The notes beneath the pieces were generated by a model, which was given only the letters and a program-made list of their open reading frames with translations, did no database searches and was not told where the DNA came from. A DNA stretch of 64,000 nt from Latilactobacillus sakei subsp. sakei DSM 20017 = JCM 1157 (GTDB taxonomy: Bacteria > Bacillota > Bacilli > Lactobacillales > Lactobacillaceae): positions 620,001-684,000 of the forward strand of contig NZ_AP017929.1 in the NCBI RefSeq assembly GCF_002370355.1. The letters are read 5' to 3'. The translations under genes were made by a program, and so were the position numbers. Below are positions 16,184 through 24,285 of this stretch, one piece after another (the first letter of the stretch is position 1; every line of letters begins with the position of its first letter).

Positions 16184-16777
16184 ATGAGCAGAACAATTTC
16201 AAGACGTTTAATTAGCATGACTTCTCTGATGGCCCTGATAGGGAGTATTGCATTAGCCATTTACTGGTCACGACTTGGGCTTTTTAATAATACAACTGCC
16301 TTACAAGCGTACTTGGGCCACTCCGTACTCATCGGCCCGATTATTTTCATCGTAATTCAAATCATCCAAGTGGTGATTCCGGTCATTCCGGGTGGGATTA
16401 GTACTGCCGCCGGTGTTCTAGTTTTTGGCCCGTTATGGGGCTTTATCTATAACTATGTCGGGATTGCGATTGGGTCAATTTTTAATTTCTTGCTGGCGCG
16501 CCAGTTTGGGAAACCATTTATTCTCCACGTCATCAACGAGAAAACTTATGATAAATATATCGGCACGATTACGGAAAAGAAAAACTTTGCGCGCTTTTTC
16601 GCCTTAGCGATTTTCCTACCAGTTGCGCCCGATGATGTTTTATGTTTAATGGCTGGCTTAACCGAAATGTCATTTAAAAAATTCACATGGATTATCATCT
16701 TATGCAAACCAGCATCAATTGCAGCCTATAGCTTCGCATTAGTTTACGGCGGTCAATTCTTGATGAATCTATTCTAA
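16184..16777 (+). CDS. TVP38/TMEM64 (DedA-like, SNARE-associated) membrane protein
   Basis: The 197-residue protein has about five hydrophobic segments and the VTT-domain core, recognised by the PVIPGGISTAAGVLVFGPLWG and ALAIFLPVAPDDVLCLMAGLT segments. DedA/TVP38 proteins are polytopic membrane proteins linked to lipid flipping and membrane potential. The ATG at 16184 has an AAGGA Shine-Dalgarno sequence. A palindromic 3' element follows its stop almost at once. Confidence 0.88.
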   Translation: MSRTISRRLISMTSLMALIGSIALAIYWSRLGLFNNTTALQAYLGHSVLIGPIIFIVIQIIQVVIPVIPGGISTAAGVLVFGPLWGFIYNYVGIAIGSIFNFLLARQFGKPFILHVINEKTYDKYIGTITEKKNFARFFALAIFLPVAPDDVLCLMAGLTEMSFKKFTWIIILCKPASIAAYSFALVYGGQFLMNLF

Positions 16778-16782
16778 AAAGA

Positions 16783-16915
16783 GTGCTTTTCAGGTGGTTA
16801 TATTGAAACGGTTTGGCTTTGAGCATTAGCATAACTCGGCGGATAACTGCTGTAAGCAGTTGTTTGACGAGAGACGCTAAGCGCAGAAGGCAGTTTCAAA
16901 AAGCACGTTTTAGGT
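16783..16915 (+). repeat. Imperfect-palindromic intergenic element, third example
   Basis: Starting 5 nt after the TVP38 stop, this stretch contains the same ordered boxes as the Dyp 3' repeats on the coding strand: GAGTGCT, TTTGGCTTTGAGCATTAGC, TAAGCGCAGAAGGCAGTTT and AAAAAGCACGTTT. The second and third boxes are roughly complementary, so the RNA can fold into a long interrupted hairpin. Confidence 0.7.
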
Positions 16916-16933
16916 ATAAAATTTTGAATTCAA

Positions 16934-16976
16934 AAAAGAGGTTGCGACAAAAATTACTTTTGTCGCAACCTCTTTT
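16934..16976. terminator. Strong bidirectional terminator
   Basis: A 19-bp perfect stem (AAAAGAGGTTGCGACAAAA and its complement) with a 5-nt loop lies between the plus-strand TVP38 unit and the minus-strand NhaC-like gene. Confidence 0.93.
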
Positions 16977-16978
16977 AT

Positions 16979-18358
16979 TTAATTAGTAACATTTTTCTTT
17001 TTAAGTCCAATACCTGTAAAACCACTCAAGATTGAGAAGATTGGTGAGAGGATACTGAAGAAACAAAATGGCAGGTAGCTTAGTGTTGGCACGCCGAGTG
17101 TGTTAGCGGCGAAAACGCCGGCAACGCCCCAAGGGACTAAGTAGTTAATAACGGTCCCGCCATCTTCAAGTGCACGGCCGAGCGCCAAGTTGCTAAGGTC
17201 TGATTTTTCGAAAGTTGATTTAAAAGCTTTACCTGGCAGGATAACAGAAAGGAATTCTTCACCGATAAAGAGGTTAACGCCAATCCCAGAAGCAATCACC
17301 GCGCTGATCAATTGACCAGGTGTTTTGAGGTGAGTTGCAAGGGGGGCCATCACGCGTTCAATTAAACCGAGTTTCATCAATAAACCACCAAGAGTCAACG
17401 TCATGATGATTAAGGCAACTGTGCCTAACATACTATTAATGCCCCCACGTGTGAGAAGTGCATCGATACTTTGGTTGCCAGTATGAGCGACGAAGCCATT
17501 TTCAATCAAGCTGGCGATTGTTTTAAAAGAAGTGTGTGGATGATGGCTGAAAATTAAGCCGATTGAAACGGCGATGTTTAAAAATAACGTTGGAATAGCA
17601 GGCATCTTTAAACGCGCACAGACGAAAATTAAAATAATAGGGAGTAATGCCCAGAGGCTAACGTCAGTATGCGCCTTTAAAATAGCAACTGTTGTACTGA
17701 TTTTGGTCAACGGAATATCACGAGATGTATGACCGATAATAGCGTATAGCACTAATGAACCGACGAAAGCTGGTACGGTCGTCCACATTAAGTTTTTGAT
17801 GTGGGCAAAGAGATCTGTTTCAGTAACTGCAGCTGTTAAATTAGTTGACTGAGAGAGTGGTGAAGATTTATCACCAAATATTGCCCCGGAAATAATTGCG
17901 GCTGCGACGATTGTTGTATCTAATCCCAGTGTGGCACCAATTCCGAAAAAGGCAATCCCAACCGTTGAAATAACGGTAAAGGCACTCCCGATGGCACTCC
18001 CGACGAAGGCGCAAACGACGAAAATGGATGGAATAAACCAGTGCACATTGACCATCTGGAAGCCCCAAACCATTAAACTGGGAATGACACCAGCGGCAAT
18101 CCAAGTACTGATCAAGGCACCGACAAGAATGAAAATAATAATGGGAATTAGACCACTTTTTAAACCTTCTTCAATCCCTTCATGAATCGTATCCCAGCTA
18201 AAATGACGCCACCGGGCCCATAACATGAGAAGGGCGATCCCAGTGAGGACTGGGGTTTGAGGAGAGAGTTGGAAAATAATAACGCCGGTTCCCATAATGG
18301 CCAGGAGAATGACAAGGACTAATGTTGCTTCGAATAAACTAATTGATTTTTTTGACAT
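16979..18358 (-). CDS. NhaC-family transporter under T-box control, probable tyrosine transporter
   Basis: This 459-residue polytopic protein of the NhaC Na+/H+ antiporter superfamily has about ten to twelve hydrophobic helices. Conserved motifs include GSAIGSAFTVISTVGIAF, IFGDKSSPLSQSTNLTA and ALEDGGTVINYLVPWGVAG. NhaC members were first described as antiporters, but comparative genomics has placed a subgroup (YheL-like) under tyrosine T-boxes as amino acid transporters. Here a T-box leader lies upstream with a TAC codon in the specifier position, so tyrosine uptake is the best inference. The leader also contains a short overlapping reading frame. Confidence 0.87.
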   Translation of the reverse strand: MSKKSISLFEATLVLVILLAIMGTGVIIFQLSPQTPVLTGIALLMLWARWRHFSWDTIHEGIEEGLKSGLIPIIIFILVGALISTWIAAGVIPSLMVWGFQMVNVHWFIPSIFVVCAFVGSAIGSAFTVISTVGIAFFGIGATLGLDTTIVAAAIISGAIFGDKSSPLSQSTNLTAAVTETDLFAHIKNLMWTTVPAFVGSLVLYAIIGHTSRDIPLTKISTTVAILKAHTDVSLWALLPIILIFVCARLKMPAIPTLFLNIAVSIGLIFSHHPHTSFKTIASLIENGFVAHTGNQSIDALLTRGGINSMLGTVALIIMTLTLGGLLMKLGLIERVMAPLATHLKTPGQLISAVIASGIGVNLFIGEEFLSVILPGKAFKSTFEKSDLSNLALGRALEDGGTVINYLVPWGVAGVFAANTLGVPTLSYLPFCFFSILSPIFSILSGFTGIGLKKKNVTN

Positions 18359-18447
18359 ATTAACGCATCCTTTTTAAGTTTTATCTGAAGTTGTGCGTCA
18401 TAGGACTGATAACGAAGAATACCACCACATGCAAGATGCCTTAACAT
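18319..18447 (-). CDS. Possible 42-residue leader ORF between the T-box and the NhaC-like gene
   Basis: ATG 18447 has a strong GGGAGG ribosome binding site 9 nt upstream. The frame runs 42 codons and ends about 40 nt inside the NhaC-like gene in another frame. The peptide (MLRHLACGGILRYQSYDAQL...) has three Tyr codons and resembles nothing I know. The NhaC start itself has only a weak AAGGA, so translation of this ORF may be coupled to it. It may equally be chance. Confidence 0.35.
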   Translation of the reverse strand: MLRHLACGGILRYQSYDAQLQIKLKKDALICQKNQLVYSKQH

Positions 18448-18483
18448 GAAAAAACCTCCCTTTGGTTAAAATTAGTTGAAACG

Positions 18484-18510
18484 TACTATTGAAAGTGGTT
18501 TCCAATAGTA
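18484..18510 (-). other. RNA hairpin downstream of the T-box terminator
   Basis: TACTATTG pairs with CAATAGTA around an 11-nt loop, between the T-box terminator and the leader ORF. There is no T tract, so it is not a terminator. It may stabilise or process the read-through mRNA, or be an operator. Confidence 0.45.
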
Positions 18511-18518
18511 TTTTGCAT

Positions 18519-18745
18519 AAAAAAAGTCCCTACTCGCATCTGCGAATAGGGACGATTGGAAACCGCGGTACCACCCAGTTAGCGCGCCAATTTAAGACAA
18601 CACGCCACTCTTACAGGGGATAACGGTCCTGTTAATTAGCCGAAGTCTTCATTCAGTATTTCATGACATTTACCCTGATCGGTTCGCAGCAACCACCGAC
18701 TTCCTGACACACAGATAAAGCATTACTTGGTTTGAATGAGATGAC
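18519..18745 (-). ncRNA. T-box riboswitch leader (probable tRNA-Tyr sensor)
   Basis: The minus strand contains the antiterminator T-box core AACTGGGTGGTACCGCGG and a terminator hairpin GTCCCTATTCGCA/TGCGAGTAGGGAC with a following T7. Stem I is anchored by AGTC...TCATTCA pairing with TGAATGA...GACT, with an AGTA motif on the 5' side. On the 3' side of the specifier loop, just before TGAATGA, reads ATAC, giving TAC (Tyr) at 18658-18656. Uncharged tRNA would promote read-through into the NhaC-like gene. Confidence 0.88.
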
Positions 18746-18762
18746 TTGTATGATTGATAATC

Positions 18763-18791
18763 AATTTACGGCAGGGACGACTAAAAGTCAA
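18763..18791 (-). promoter_or_regulatory. Promoter of the T-box/NhaC-like unit
   Basis: On the minus strand TTGACT and TAAATT are separated by 17 nt, starting just after the stop of the upstream small gene. Confidence 0.65.
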
Positions 18792-18800
18792 GTAGAAAGT

Positions 18801-19085
18801 TTAGAAGAAATTAATATCCTTAAAATTATAGCTGTAATCAACTTGATAATCTTTTTCGTTCAGCGGTGTTAATTGGGCAAATTTTTGTTCGAATTCATCC
18901 AAAGGTAAACTGGTCCAGATTCTAAAACTGTGATCGTCGTAAGTAGCCCAATCGCAAATTTTGGTTAAGTCGGGATAGTCGCGCAAATCCGGAATGGTCG
19001 TCCCTAGAAAATGAAGGATGTAATCGTAAGATTCTGATTGTTCTGGAACGGTTGAGAATAAATGAAAGTAATCACGTAATGCCAT
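18801..19085 (-). CDS. Hypothetical 94-residue protein
   Basis: This small soluble protein is rich in aromatic and acidic residues (MALRDYFHLF..., ending YSYNFKDINFF). It has no signal peptide, membrane segment or motif I recognise. The codon use is ordinary, and the frame is closed by promoter elements on both sides, which supports a real gene. A GAAAGATGG-type Shine-Dalgarno sequence precedes ATG 19085. It is transcribed toward, but promoted separately from, the T-box unit. Confidence 0.6.
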   Translation of the reverse strand: MALRDYFHLFSTVPEQSESYDYILHFLGTTIPDLRDYPDLTKICDWATYDDHSFRIWTSLPLDEFEQKFAQLTPLNEKDYQVDYSYNFKDINFF

Positions 19086-19251
19086 ACGAACACCATCTTT
19101 CTAGCAATAGGAATTGATGGCTATTATTATAAAATATTTAGTGGTCTACCACAATTAATATGCTTGTTCTTAAGAGAAACCTAAAAAACGACTTGGCGGA
19201 AACATTTAATTAACGTATGATAAGGGGGAGAAAAACGAAGGAGGTTATGAA

Positions 19252-19779
19252 TTGATTATTCAAACTGATACCGTACAAGTTAGACATTTTATCGCTAGTG
19301 ATTTAGCAGTGGTCTACCAAATTGGTTGCGAAAAAGAAATTGCGAAGCAACTCAATATGCCGCCGTTTCAATCTGAGCATGAAGCGCAATCTTTTTTGAC
19401 GATGCTCCAGTCTGATGAACATTCATGGGCAATTGTGTCTAAAAAGGCAGATGCGGTTTGTGGGCTAATGATGTTGGCACCAAACCTAGCGCAAGATGAT
19501 ATCACTGTTGAGTCATACGAACTCAGTTTTGCAATCTTGCCGCAATACCAGCGACAGGGCCTGATGACAAGCGCATTATCTGCGGTTATGAATGCTTATC
19601 ATGATGACCTGCATATTACGAAGTTTATGGCGGCTTGTTTTATTACCAATCAAAAATCAGCTCATTGTTTACAAAAAGTGGGCTTTACCACTGCTTATCA
19701 AACGCAGCTTCCTGACTATTTAGGGGGCGAGTTAGTGCAATATTACCAATATAATTTAGGCGAAAAAGGATTTCGATAA
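19252..19779 (+). CDS. GNAT family N-acetyltransferase
   Basis: The 175-residue protein has the GNAT fold pattern. Core strand and acetyl-CoA pyrophosphate loop are seen as LSFAILPQYQRQGLMTSAL (QxxGx-type loop QRQG), followed by the late motif FITNQKSAHCLQKVGFT typical of RimJ/RimL-like acetyltransferases. The substrate is unknown. The start is TTG 19252 with a full AAGGAGG 7 nt upstream. It sits alone upstream of the 19876 gene. Confidence 0.85.
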   Translation: MIIQTDTVQVRHFIASDLAVVYQIGCEKEIAKQLNMPPFQSEHEAQSFLTMLQSDEHSWAIVSKKADAVCGLMMLAPNLAQDDITVESYELSFAILPQYQRQGLMTSALSAVMNAYHDDLHITKFMAACFITNQKSAHCLQKVGFTTAYQTQLPDYLGGELVQYYQYNLGEKGFR

Positions 19780-19836
19780 AAAAATCACAATTGAAATGAG
19801 AACCCTTTAAAAAGCACGGTTAAATTGGAAAACCTG

Positions 19837-19845
19837 TGGTATAAT
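19837..19845 (+). promoter_or_regulatory. Extended -10 promoter of the 19876-20928 gene pair
   Basis: TGG-TATAAT forms an extended -10 (TGnTATAAT) about 30 nt before the start at 19876. No good -35 is present, as is usual for this class. Confidence 0.6.
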
Positions 19846-19875
19846 CGGGATTGAAAGACAAATGGGGGTTATCAG

Positions 19876-20406
19876 ATGGCAAGTGAAAATGATCAAGCCT
19901 TTGCAAGAAAATTAGCGCAAATTGAGGCAGATTCAAAGTTAACAATTTTATCTAGCATGAATCAAACCAGCGATGATGGGGTTAAACAGTATGTTGTCTA
20001 TACGGGCTATCGTGAAGGTGGTCAGCGAGAATCAACGAACTCAATTTTTGTGTATACACCATATGCGAATGTTGATAAATTTGGACATTCAATAGTTGAT
20101 TTTCAAGCACAACTCTTGTTTGAAACCAACAAATGGAAAAATGAAATGCACATCACTGTTTTAGAAACATTGGGTGCAGCTTCACGCTTAGCAGTTTATG
20201 ATTACCAAAACTTAGGATTGGCGCAATTGGCAGTTAAGGCCTTTTGTAACTTAGCCAACAAATTAGAAATTGAAACAATCGATGGTAATATCAGTACGTT
20301 TGATCGCGAGAGTTTCAACAAAGTCGAACACATTTTAACTAAATATGGATTTGAAGTAAAAGCGGCCCCAGGTGAGGCTTCAGGGACGTTTGTTAAAAGG
20401 AGATAG
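19876..20406 (+). CDS. Conserved hypothetical protein, possibly a degenerate acetyltransferase fold
   Basis: I do not recognise a named family for this 176-residue protein. The C-terminal half (LGLAQLAVKAFCNLANKL, then IDGNIS and FNKVEHILTKYGFEV) is reminiscent of the last helix-strand units of GNAT proteins, but no clear acetyl-CoA loop is visible. It has no signal peptide or membrane helix. Its stop is 6 nt before the Rrf2 regulator start, so the two are co-transcribed from the extended -10 promoter. Confidence 0.6.
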   Translation: MASENDQAFARKLAQIEADSKLTILSSMNQTSDDGVKQYVVYTGYREGGQRESTNSIFVYTPYANVDKFGHSIVDFQAQLLFETNKWKNEMHITVLETLGAASRLAVYDYQNLGLAQLAVKAFCNLANKLEIETIDGNISTFDRESFNKVEHILTKYGFEVKAAPGEASGTFVKRR

Positions 20407-20412
20407 ACTAAT

Positions 20413-20928
20413 ATGCAACTGACACGAGCATTTGAACAAGCAACGTGCATTATTGTGTTATTGGCAACCCAAGATCCTGAACATACGATTTCGTCAGAAG
20501 TGATTCATCATCGTCTGGGTGGTTCACAAACTTACTTACGGAAAATTATTCGTAAGTTAGTAGTGGCCGGCCTTGTAAAATCTGTTTCAGGGAATAGTGG
20601 TGGCTTTACCCTAGCAAGACCTGCCAGTGAAGTATCAATTTACGATGTTGTCTTGGCAACTGAAGGTCAGATTAAGTCGTATCCAGATACCGGTAAGTTA
20701 GATACAGTCTTTAATGATTTTCAACCAGTGGCTAAACAAGGAACGTTGATTATTAATGCTGCTTTTCATAAAGCGGACATGTTGTGGGCCAATGAATTGA
20801 AAAAACAAACTGTCTCCGGTTTAATTATCGAAACGATGGGGCATCCCGATATTCCGGTTATTGATTGGAACCAATCTGCTGAACAACGTGAATTATTAAT
20901 TCAAAAGATTATTAAAAATCTAAAGTAA
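20413..20928 (+). CDS. Rrf2 family transcriptional regulator
   Basis: The 171-residue protein begins with the Rrf2 winged-helix domain, with recognition helix region SSEVIHHRLGGSQTYLRKIIRKLVVAGLV and wing SGNSGGFTLARP. Classical IscR/NsrR members bind an Fe-S cluster with three cysteines. This protein has a single Cys (residue 12), so it lacks that sensor and must respond to something else. An AAGGAGA Shine-Dalgarno sequence overlaps the preceding gene's end. It is the second gene of a two-gene operon ended by the terminator at 20945. Confidence 0.9.
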   Translation: MQLTRAFEQATCIIVLLATQDPEHTISSEVIHHRLGGSQTYLRKIIRKLVVAGLVKSVSGNSGGFTLARPASEVSIYDVVLATEGQIKSYPDTGKLDTVFNDFQPVAKQGTLIINAAFHKADMLWANELKKQTVSGLIIETMGHPDIPVIDWNQSAEQRELLIQKIIKNLK

Positions 20929-20944
20929 ACTGACTTACTAAGTT

Positions 20945-20984
20945 AAAACAGGCTAGAAGAACCCTTCTTCTAGCCTGTTTTTTT
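20945..20984 (+). terminator. Rho-independent terminator after the Rrf2 gene
   Basis: AAAACAGGCTAGAAGAA pairs with TTCTTCTAGCCTGTTTT around a 3-nt loop and is followed by more Ts. Confidence 0.93.
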
Positions 20985-21228
20985 GTCTTTTTAACAGAAA
21001 ATTTAGTGATTTGAGTTGCTAAGATAAGCTCGATTGTCCAATTATTTTAAAATAAAATATTATTATTTGCTGAAATTACAAAAAATAATGAAAATTAATT
21101 TTCACTAATCAGGTGACGGTTGTTGATATATAAGCATTTCTGATTTTCACTAATTTTTAGATAGTGGATATTACTTATACTTTATTTAATAAATGATTAT
21201 ATTATTAAATGTTTTTGAAAATAAGTTG
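20985..21228. other. AT-rich intergenic stretch before the WxL locus
   Basis: No gene is visible. The sequence is unusually AT-rich, with many A/T runs. This is the kind of DNA that is bent or bound by silencing or nucleoid proteins, and common upstream of surface-protein loci. Confidence 0.4.
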
Positions 21229-21257
21229 TTTACAATCAATTACGGGGGTGATATACT
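21229..21257 (+). promoter_or_regulatory. Strong promoter of the WxL locus
   Basis: TTTACA and TATACT are separated by exactly 17 nt. The predicted transcript begins near 21264, giving a leader of about 110 nt. Confidence 0.75.
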
Positions 21258-21261
21258 AATC

Positions 21262-21290
21262 TTGAAAAGGTTAATAGCGTTACTTTTCAA
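21262..21290 (+). other. 5'-terminal hairpin in the WxL leader
   Basis: TTGAAAAG pairs with CTTTTCAA around a 13-nt loop at the predicted 5' end of the mRNA. Such 5' hairpins often stabilise highly expressed surface-protein mRNAs; alternatively it is an operator. Confidence 0.45.
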
Positions 21291-21373
21291 CGGATTAGAT
21301 GGTGAGAACGCTGAATTTTTTGATGATGTTAATTAGATGATAAAAGAAAAATTAAAGAATAGAGGTCTTTGTG

Positions 21374-21976
21374 ATGAAGATTAGTACATTATTATTAAGC
21401 GGTTTAGTGACAGTAGCAGGTGCAGCAATGATTTCAGGACAAACGGCTTTCGCAGCAGATGCTCCTAAAAATGAAATCGCAACAGATGGTCAAAAAGGCA
21501 CTTCTGTCGTAAAAGCAAAATTAACGGGTAGCGATACGGTTAAATTAACAGCTGTTCCTGATTTAGATTTTGGCACTAAAGAAATTACAGCCTCTGTATT
21601 AGATTTGGGTCAAACAGCTGATGGCACTGTTTCGGTTGCTGATGCGCGTGGGACTGGTGTTGGTTATACAGTTGACGTTGCGCTTACAACACCGTTCACA
21701 GATGCAAGCAGTCACACACTTGAAAACTCAACATTAACATTGAAGAATGCGAGTGGTATCAGTACTGATAACGCAGCGCACACTGTAGCGGATACAAAAT
21801 CAGTTGATTTAACGAATGATAGTGCTAAAAATATTATCACAGCTGGTAAGGATCAAGGGTTAGGGAACTGGAACTACAAGATTAGTGGTTCAAATCTCCA
21901 TGTTTTAGCTGGCGCATACGCTGGTGACTATACTGGTCAATTAACATGGACATTAACCGCAACACCAAAAGCATAA
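21374..21976 (+). CDS. WxL domain surface protein
   Basis: The 200-residue secreted protein has a signal peptide (1 to about 28, ending AFA-AD). The C-terminal WxL domain is recognised by LTWTLTATP at the very end (WTL 192-194), preceded by GAYAGDYTG. WxL domains attach non-covalently to peptidoglycan and act with DUF916/DUF3324 host proteins. The first WxL motif is degenerate: YTV (98-100) replaces it in GTGVGYTVDV, whereas the neighbour lectin protein has WDL. ATG 21374 has AGAGG 8 nt upstream; GTG 21371 is an alternative. It is the first gene of the WxL locus. Confidence 0.88.
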   Translation: MKISTLLLSGLVTVAGAAMISGQTAFAADAPKNEIATDGQKGTSVVKAKLTGSDTVKLTAVPDLDFGTKEITASVLDLGQTADGTVSVADARGTGVGYTVDVALTTPFTDASSHTLENSTLTLKNASGISTDNAAHTVADTKSVDLTNDSAKNIITAGKDQGLGNWNYKISGSNLHVLAGAYAGDYTGQLTWTLTATPKA

Positions 21977-21988
21977 TTAACCCTTAAT

Positions 21989-22017
21989 TTGAGATAGCAT
22001 TTTACAATGGTTATAAT
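21989..22017 (+). promoter_or_regulatory. Internal promoter before the lectin-WxL gene
   Basis: TTGAGA and TATAAT are separated by 17 nt. The predicted start point lies at about 22024, inside the first arm of the hairpin at 22022-22047. Confidence 0.75.
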
Positions 22018-22021
22018 AGTA

Positions 22022-22086
22022 GTAACAGCTCAATAATGAGCTGTTACCTCAGTTGATTTCCCAGTCGAAATCACTTGAGGTAACAG
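22022..22086 (+). promoter_or_regulatory. Two overlapping, mutually exclusive hairpins in the lectin-WxL leader
   Basis: GTAACAGCTCA (22022-22032) pairs with TGAGCTGTTAC (22037-22047). CTGTTACCTCA (22041-22051) pairs with TGAGGTAACAG (22076-22086), extended by TGATTTC/GAAATCA. The arm at 22041-22047 is shared, so only one hairpin can form. This may be a leader switch or nested operators. There is no T tract. Confidence 0.6.
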
Positions 22087-22128
22087 TTAATTAGTCGTTT
22101 GAGAAAAGTTGCTCAAGGAGGACTGGCA

Positions 22129-24267
22129 ATGCGTATTAATAAAACAATACAATTTTTAGTGCTAGGTATTAGTTTATTGCTAGGAATCTTGGTGGTAGTT
22201 AGCCCAACAAAGGCAGCAATTGACCCAGTACCAGCGCATATTACAAATATTGAGAATTTATTCGCACCACCACTAAAGGAATCCGACAGTGAATTACCTG
22301 TTGATGGTGTAACTGTCATCAATTCAGCCGCCAACGATCAGTCGGGGGCTATTTGGTCTAATCCGGATAACCGGATTGATTTAAGCAAAGATTTTGAGGC
22401 GACGATGCTCTTAAACTTTGGTGATAGTGGCAGTAATGCAGCTGATGGGATGGCTTTTGTGATGCATGCTGATCCACGTGGTTACAATACAATTCAAACA
22501 GGCGGAACAGGGCAGCAATTAGGTGTTTGGGGTAGTGTAAGTAGTGTGGATGTTAGTCCAGCTATTAAGAAGAGTTTCGCAGTAGAGTTTGATACAAGAA
22601 ATAATGATGATTGGGGTTCAGCACCGACGGGTTTTTGGGGTGCGAGTCAATCACTGGTCAGAAATCATATCGCGTGGAATTATCTGGCTTTAACCAGTAG
22701 CTATAAAGATTTCGGGATAATAGGTTCTAAAATTCGTTTGATTCATAATGATGTTAAGGAATTTCCTGGATCAGATGGTAAATGGCATGAGTTTAATGTC
22801 AAGTGGAGTTATGCCGATCATACTTTAACTTATAAATTTGATGGTCAAGACGCTGTTAAGGTACCGATTAATGTTGATAATATTTTTGGAACAACGCAAG
22901 TTTACTGGGGTTTCACGGGTAAAACTGGTAAGAGTAACGAATTGAACCAAGTGGCTTTTAAAAAAATATCGAATATTCCGATTACGTCACAAAATTACAA
23001 AGTGTACCATGAAAATGGTGATGCACTTGGTGCTGAAGTAACAAAGGATAATCCAGCCAAACCCTTAGAAGAGTTAAAAGGAGTCCTAACAATTAATAAC
23101 GACCCCACTAGTGGTTCTGATTGGAAACAAGTGGGTGTACGCTATAAGACTGATGGAACGGATACTTCTCAGGGGGTCTCCTATGTTGCCGATGATTTGA
23201 TGATCAATAATAAATTAGTATCGAAGAATAAGGTGTCGACGGGTCTTTTCAAAACACCTTCTATTGATTTGAACGGTAATACACTGACACCGCACGATGC
23301 GACAGAAAATGACTTCTTTGGTACGATAGGGAAAAATACCTTTAGTACTGGGGTTAATATGGGTGACGTTGCCAAAAATAGCACGTCTAAGATTCAGTTT
23401 ACGCTAACCGCTTTTGACCCAACCCCAACTGATGGGACGACCAATTTAGGCCGGAACTATGAAATCAGTTTGGATGGTAAGATGGCCCGTGAATCGACAG
23501 AAAAGGCCGTCTACGTGACAAGTATCCCTAAACTTGTCTTAGATAAAAAGTGGACTGACCCAACGAAGGAAAAACCAATTGCGCTTGATAAGAATCAACC
23601 GATTGCTTTAACAGGCTCTTAGTCACAATCATCAGCGACTGGTAAGGTTGATAGTCACGCGCTTGGGACATTACATTATGCAATTGACGATGGTGCAGAA
23701 AAGACCATCGCGCAAAATAATGTCGGTCCTAAGTTAGTCAGTGGGATTTCAACGGTTGGTTTATCATTAAATGATACCCATAAATTAACCCTTTATATGA
23801 CTAATGCTGGTTATAATGAAAAATCGGCAGTGGTTACCGTGTACTTTAAATTAAAGGGTGGGACTTTGCTATTAGATAAGGTCAAAAATGAAATTGGGTT
23901 CGAACCAGTGACAGTTGGCAAGAATACGATTAATAAACGCGACAATATCGATTGGGCACCAACCGTGGCTGATACACGCGGTACCGGTTCGCGGTGGGAC
24001 TTATACGCCAGCTCAACAGGTTTGACACGGACGACAGATCACAAACAGTTAGATGGTGGTTTAGTTTATGTTGATGGTCAAAAATTAACAGACGTTACCG
24101 AAATCCCTCAAAGAATTGCTTCTAAAACAACAACATCAGATGATGACATTACGCCGATTAAGTGGGATGATAATCAAGGGATATTGTTAAAAGTGAATGC
24201 AGGGGCTTATGCGGGTGATTACACAGGGACTATTGATTGGACGTTAGGTAACACACCAGCCCCTTAA
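22129..24267 (+). pseudogene. L-type lectin-like WxL surface protein interrupted by an in-frame TAG
   Basis: ATG 22129 has AAGGAGG upstream. The product starts with a signal peptide (1-30, ending TKAA), then a legume-type (L-type) lectin-like domain of about 220 residues with DGMAFVMHADPRG, QLGVWGS and VEFDTRNNDDWG. Repeats of secreted-protein type follow. At 23620-23622 the frame meets TAG (codon 498), but the same frame stays open and coding-like to 24267. There it encodes an intact WxL domain with RWDLYAS and IDWTLGNTP. So a single 712-codon gene has been cut by one nonsense codon, leaving a secreted lectin without its wall-binding domain. The tail frame could restart at ATG 23797 but has no signal peptide. 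A CAG-to-TAG change would explain it. Confidence 0.88.
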
Positions 24268-24285
24268 GATAGAGGAGATTAGAAA

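Noticed and set aside
19800-19820. Another copy of the palindromic intergenic element (TTTAAAAAGCACGGTT)
   Set aside because: Only the final box matches; the other ordered boxes and the stop-codon linkage are missing.
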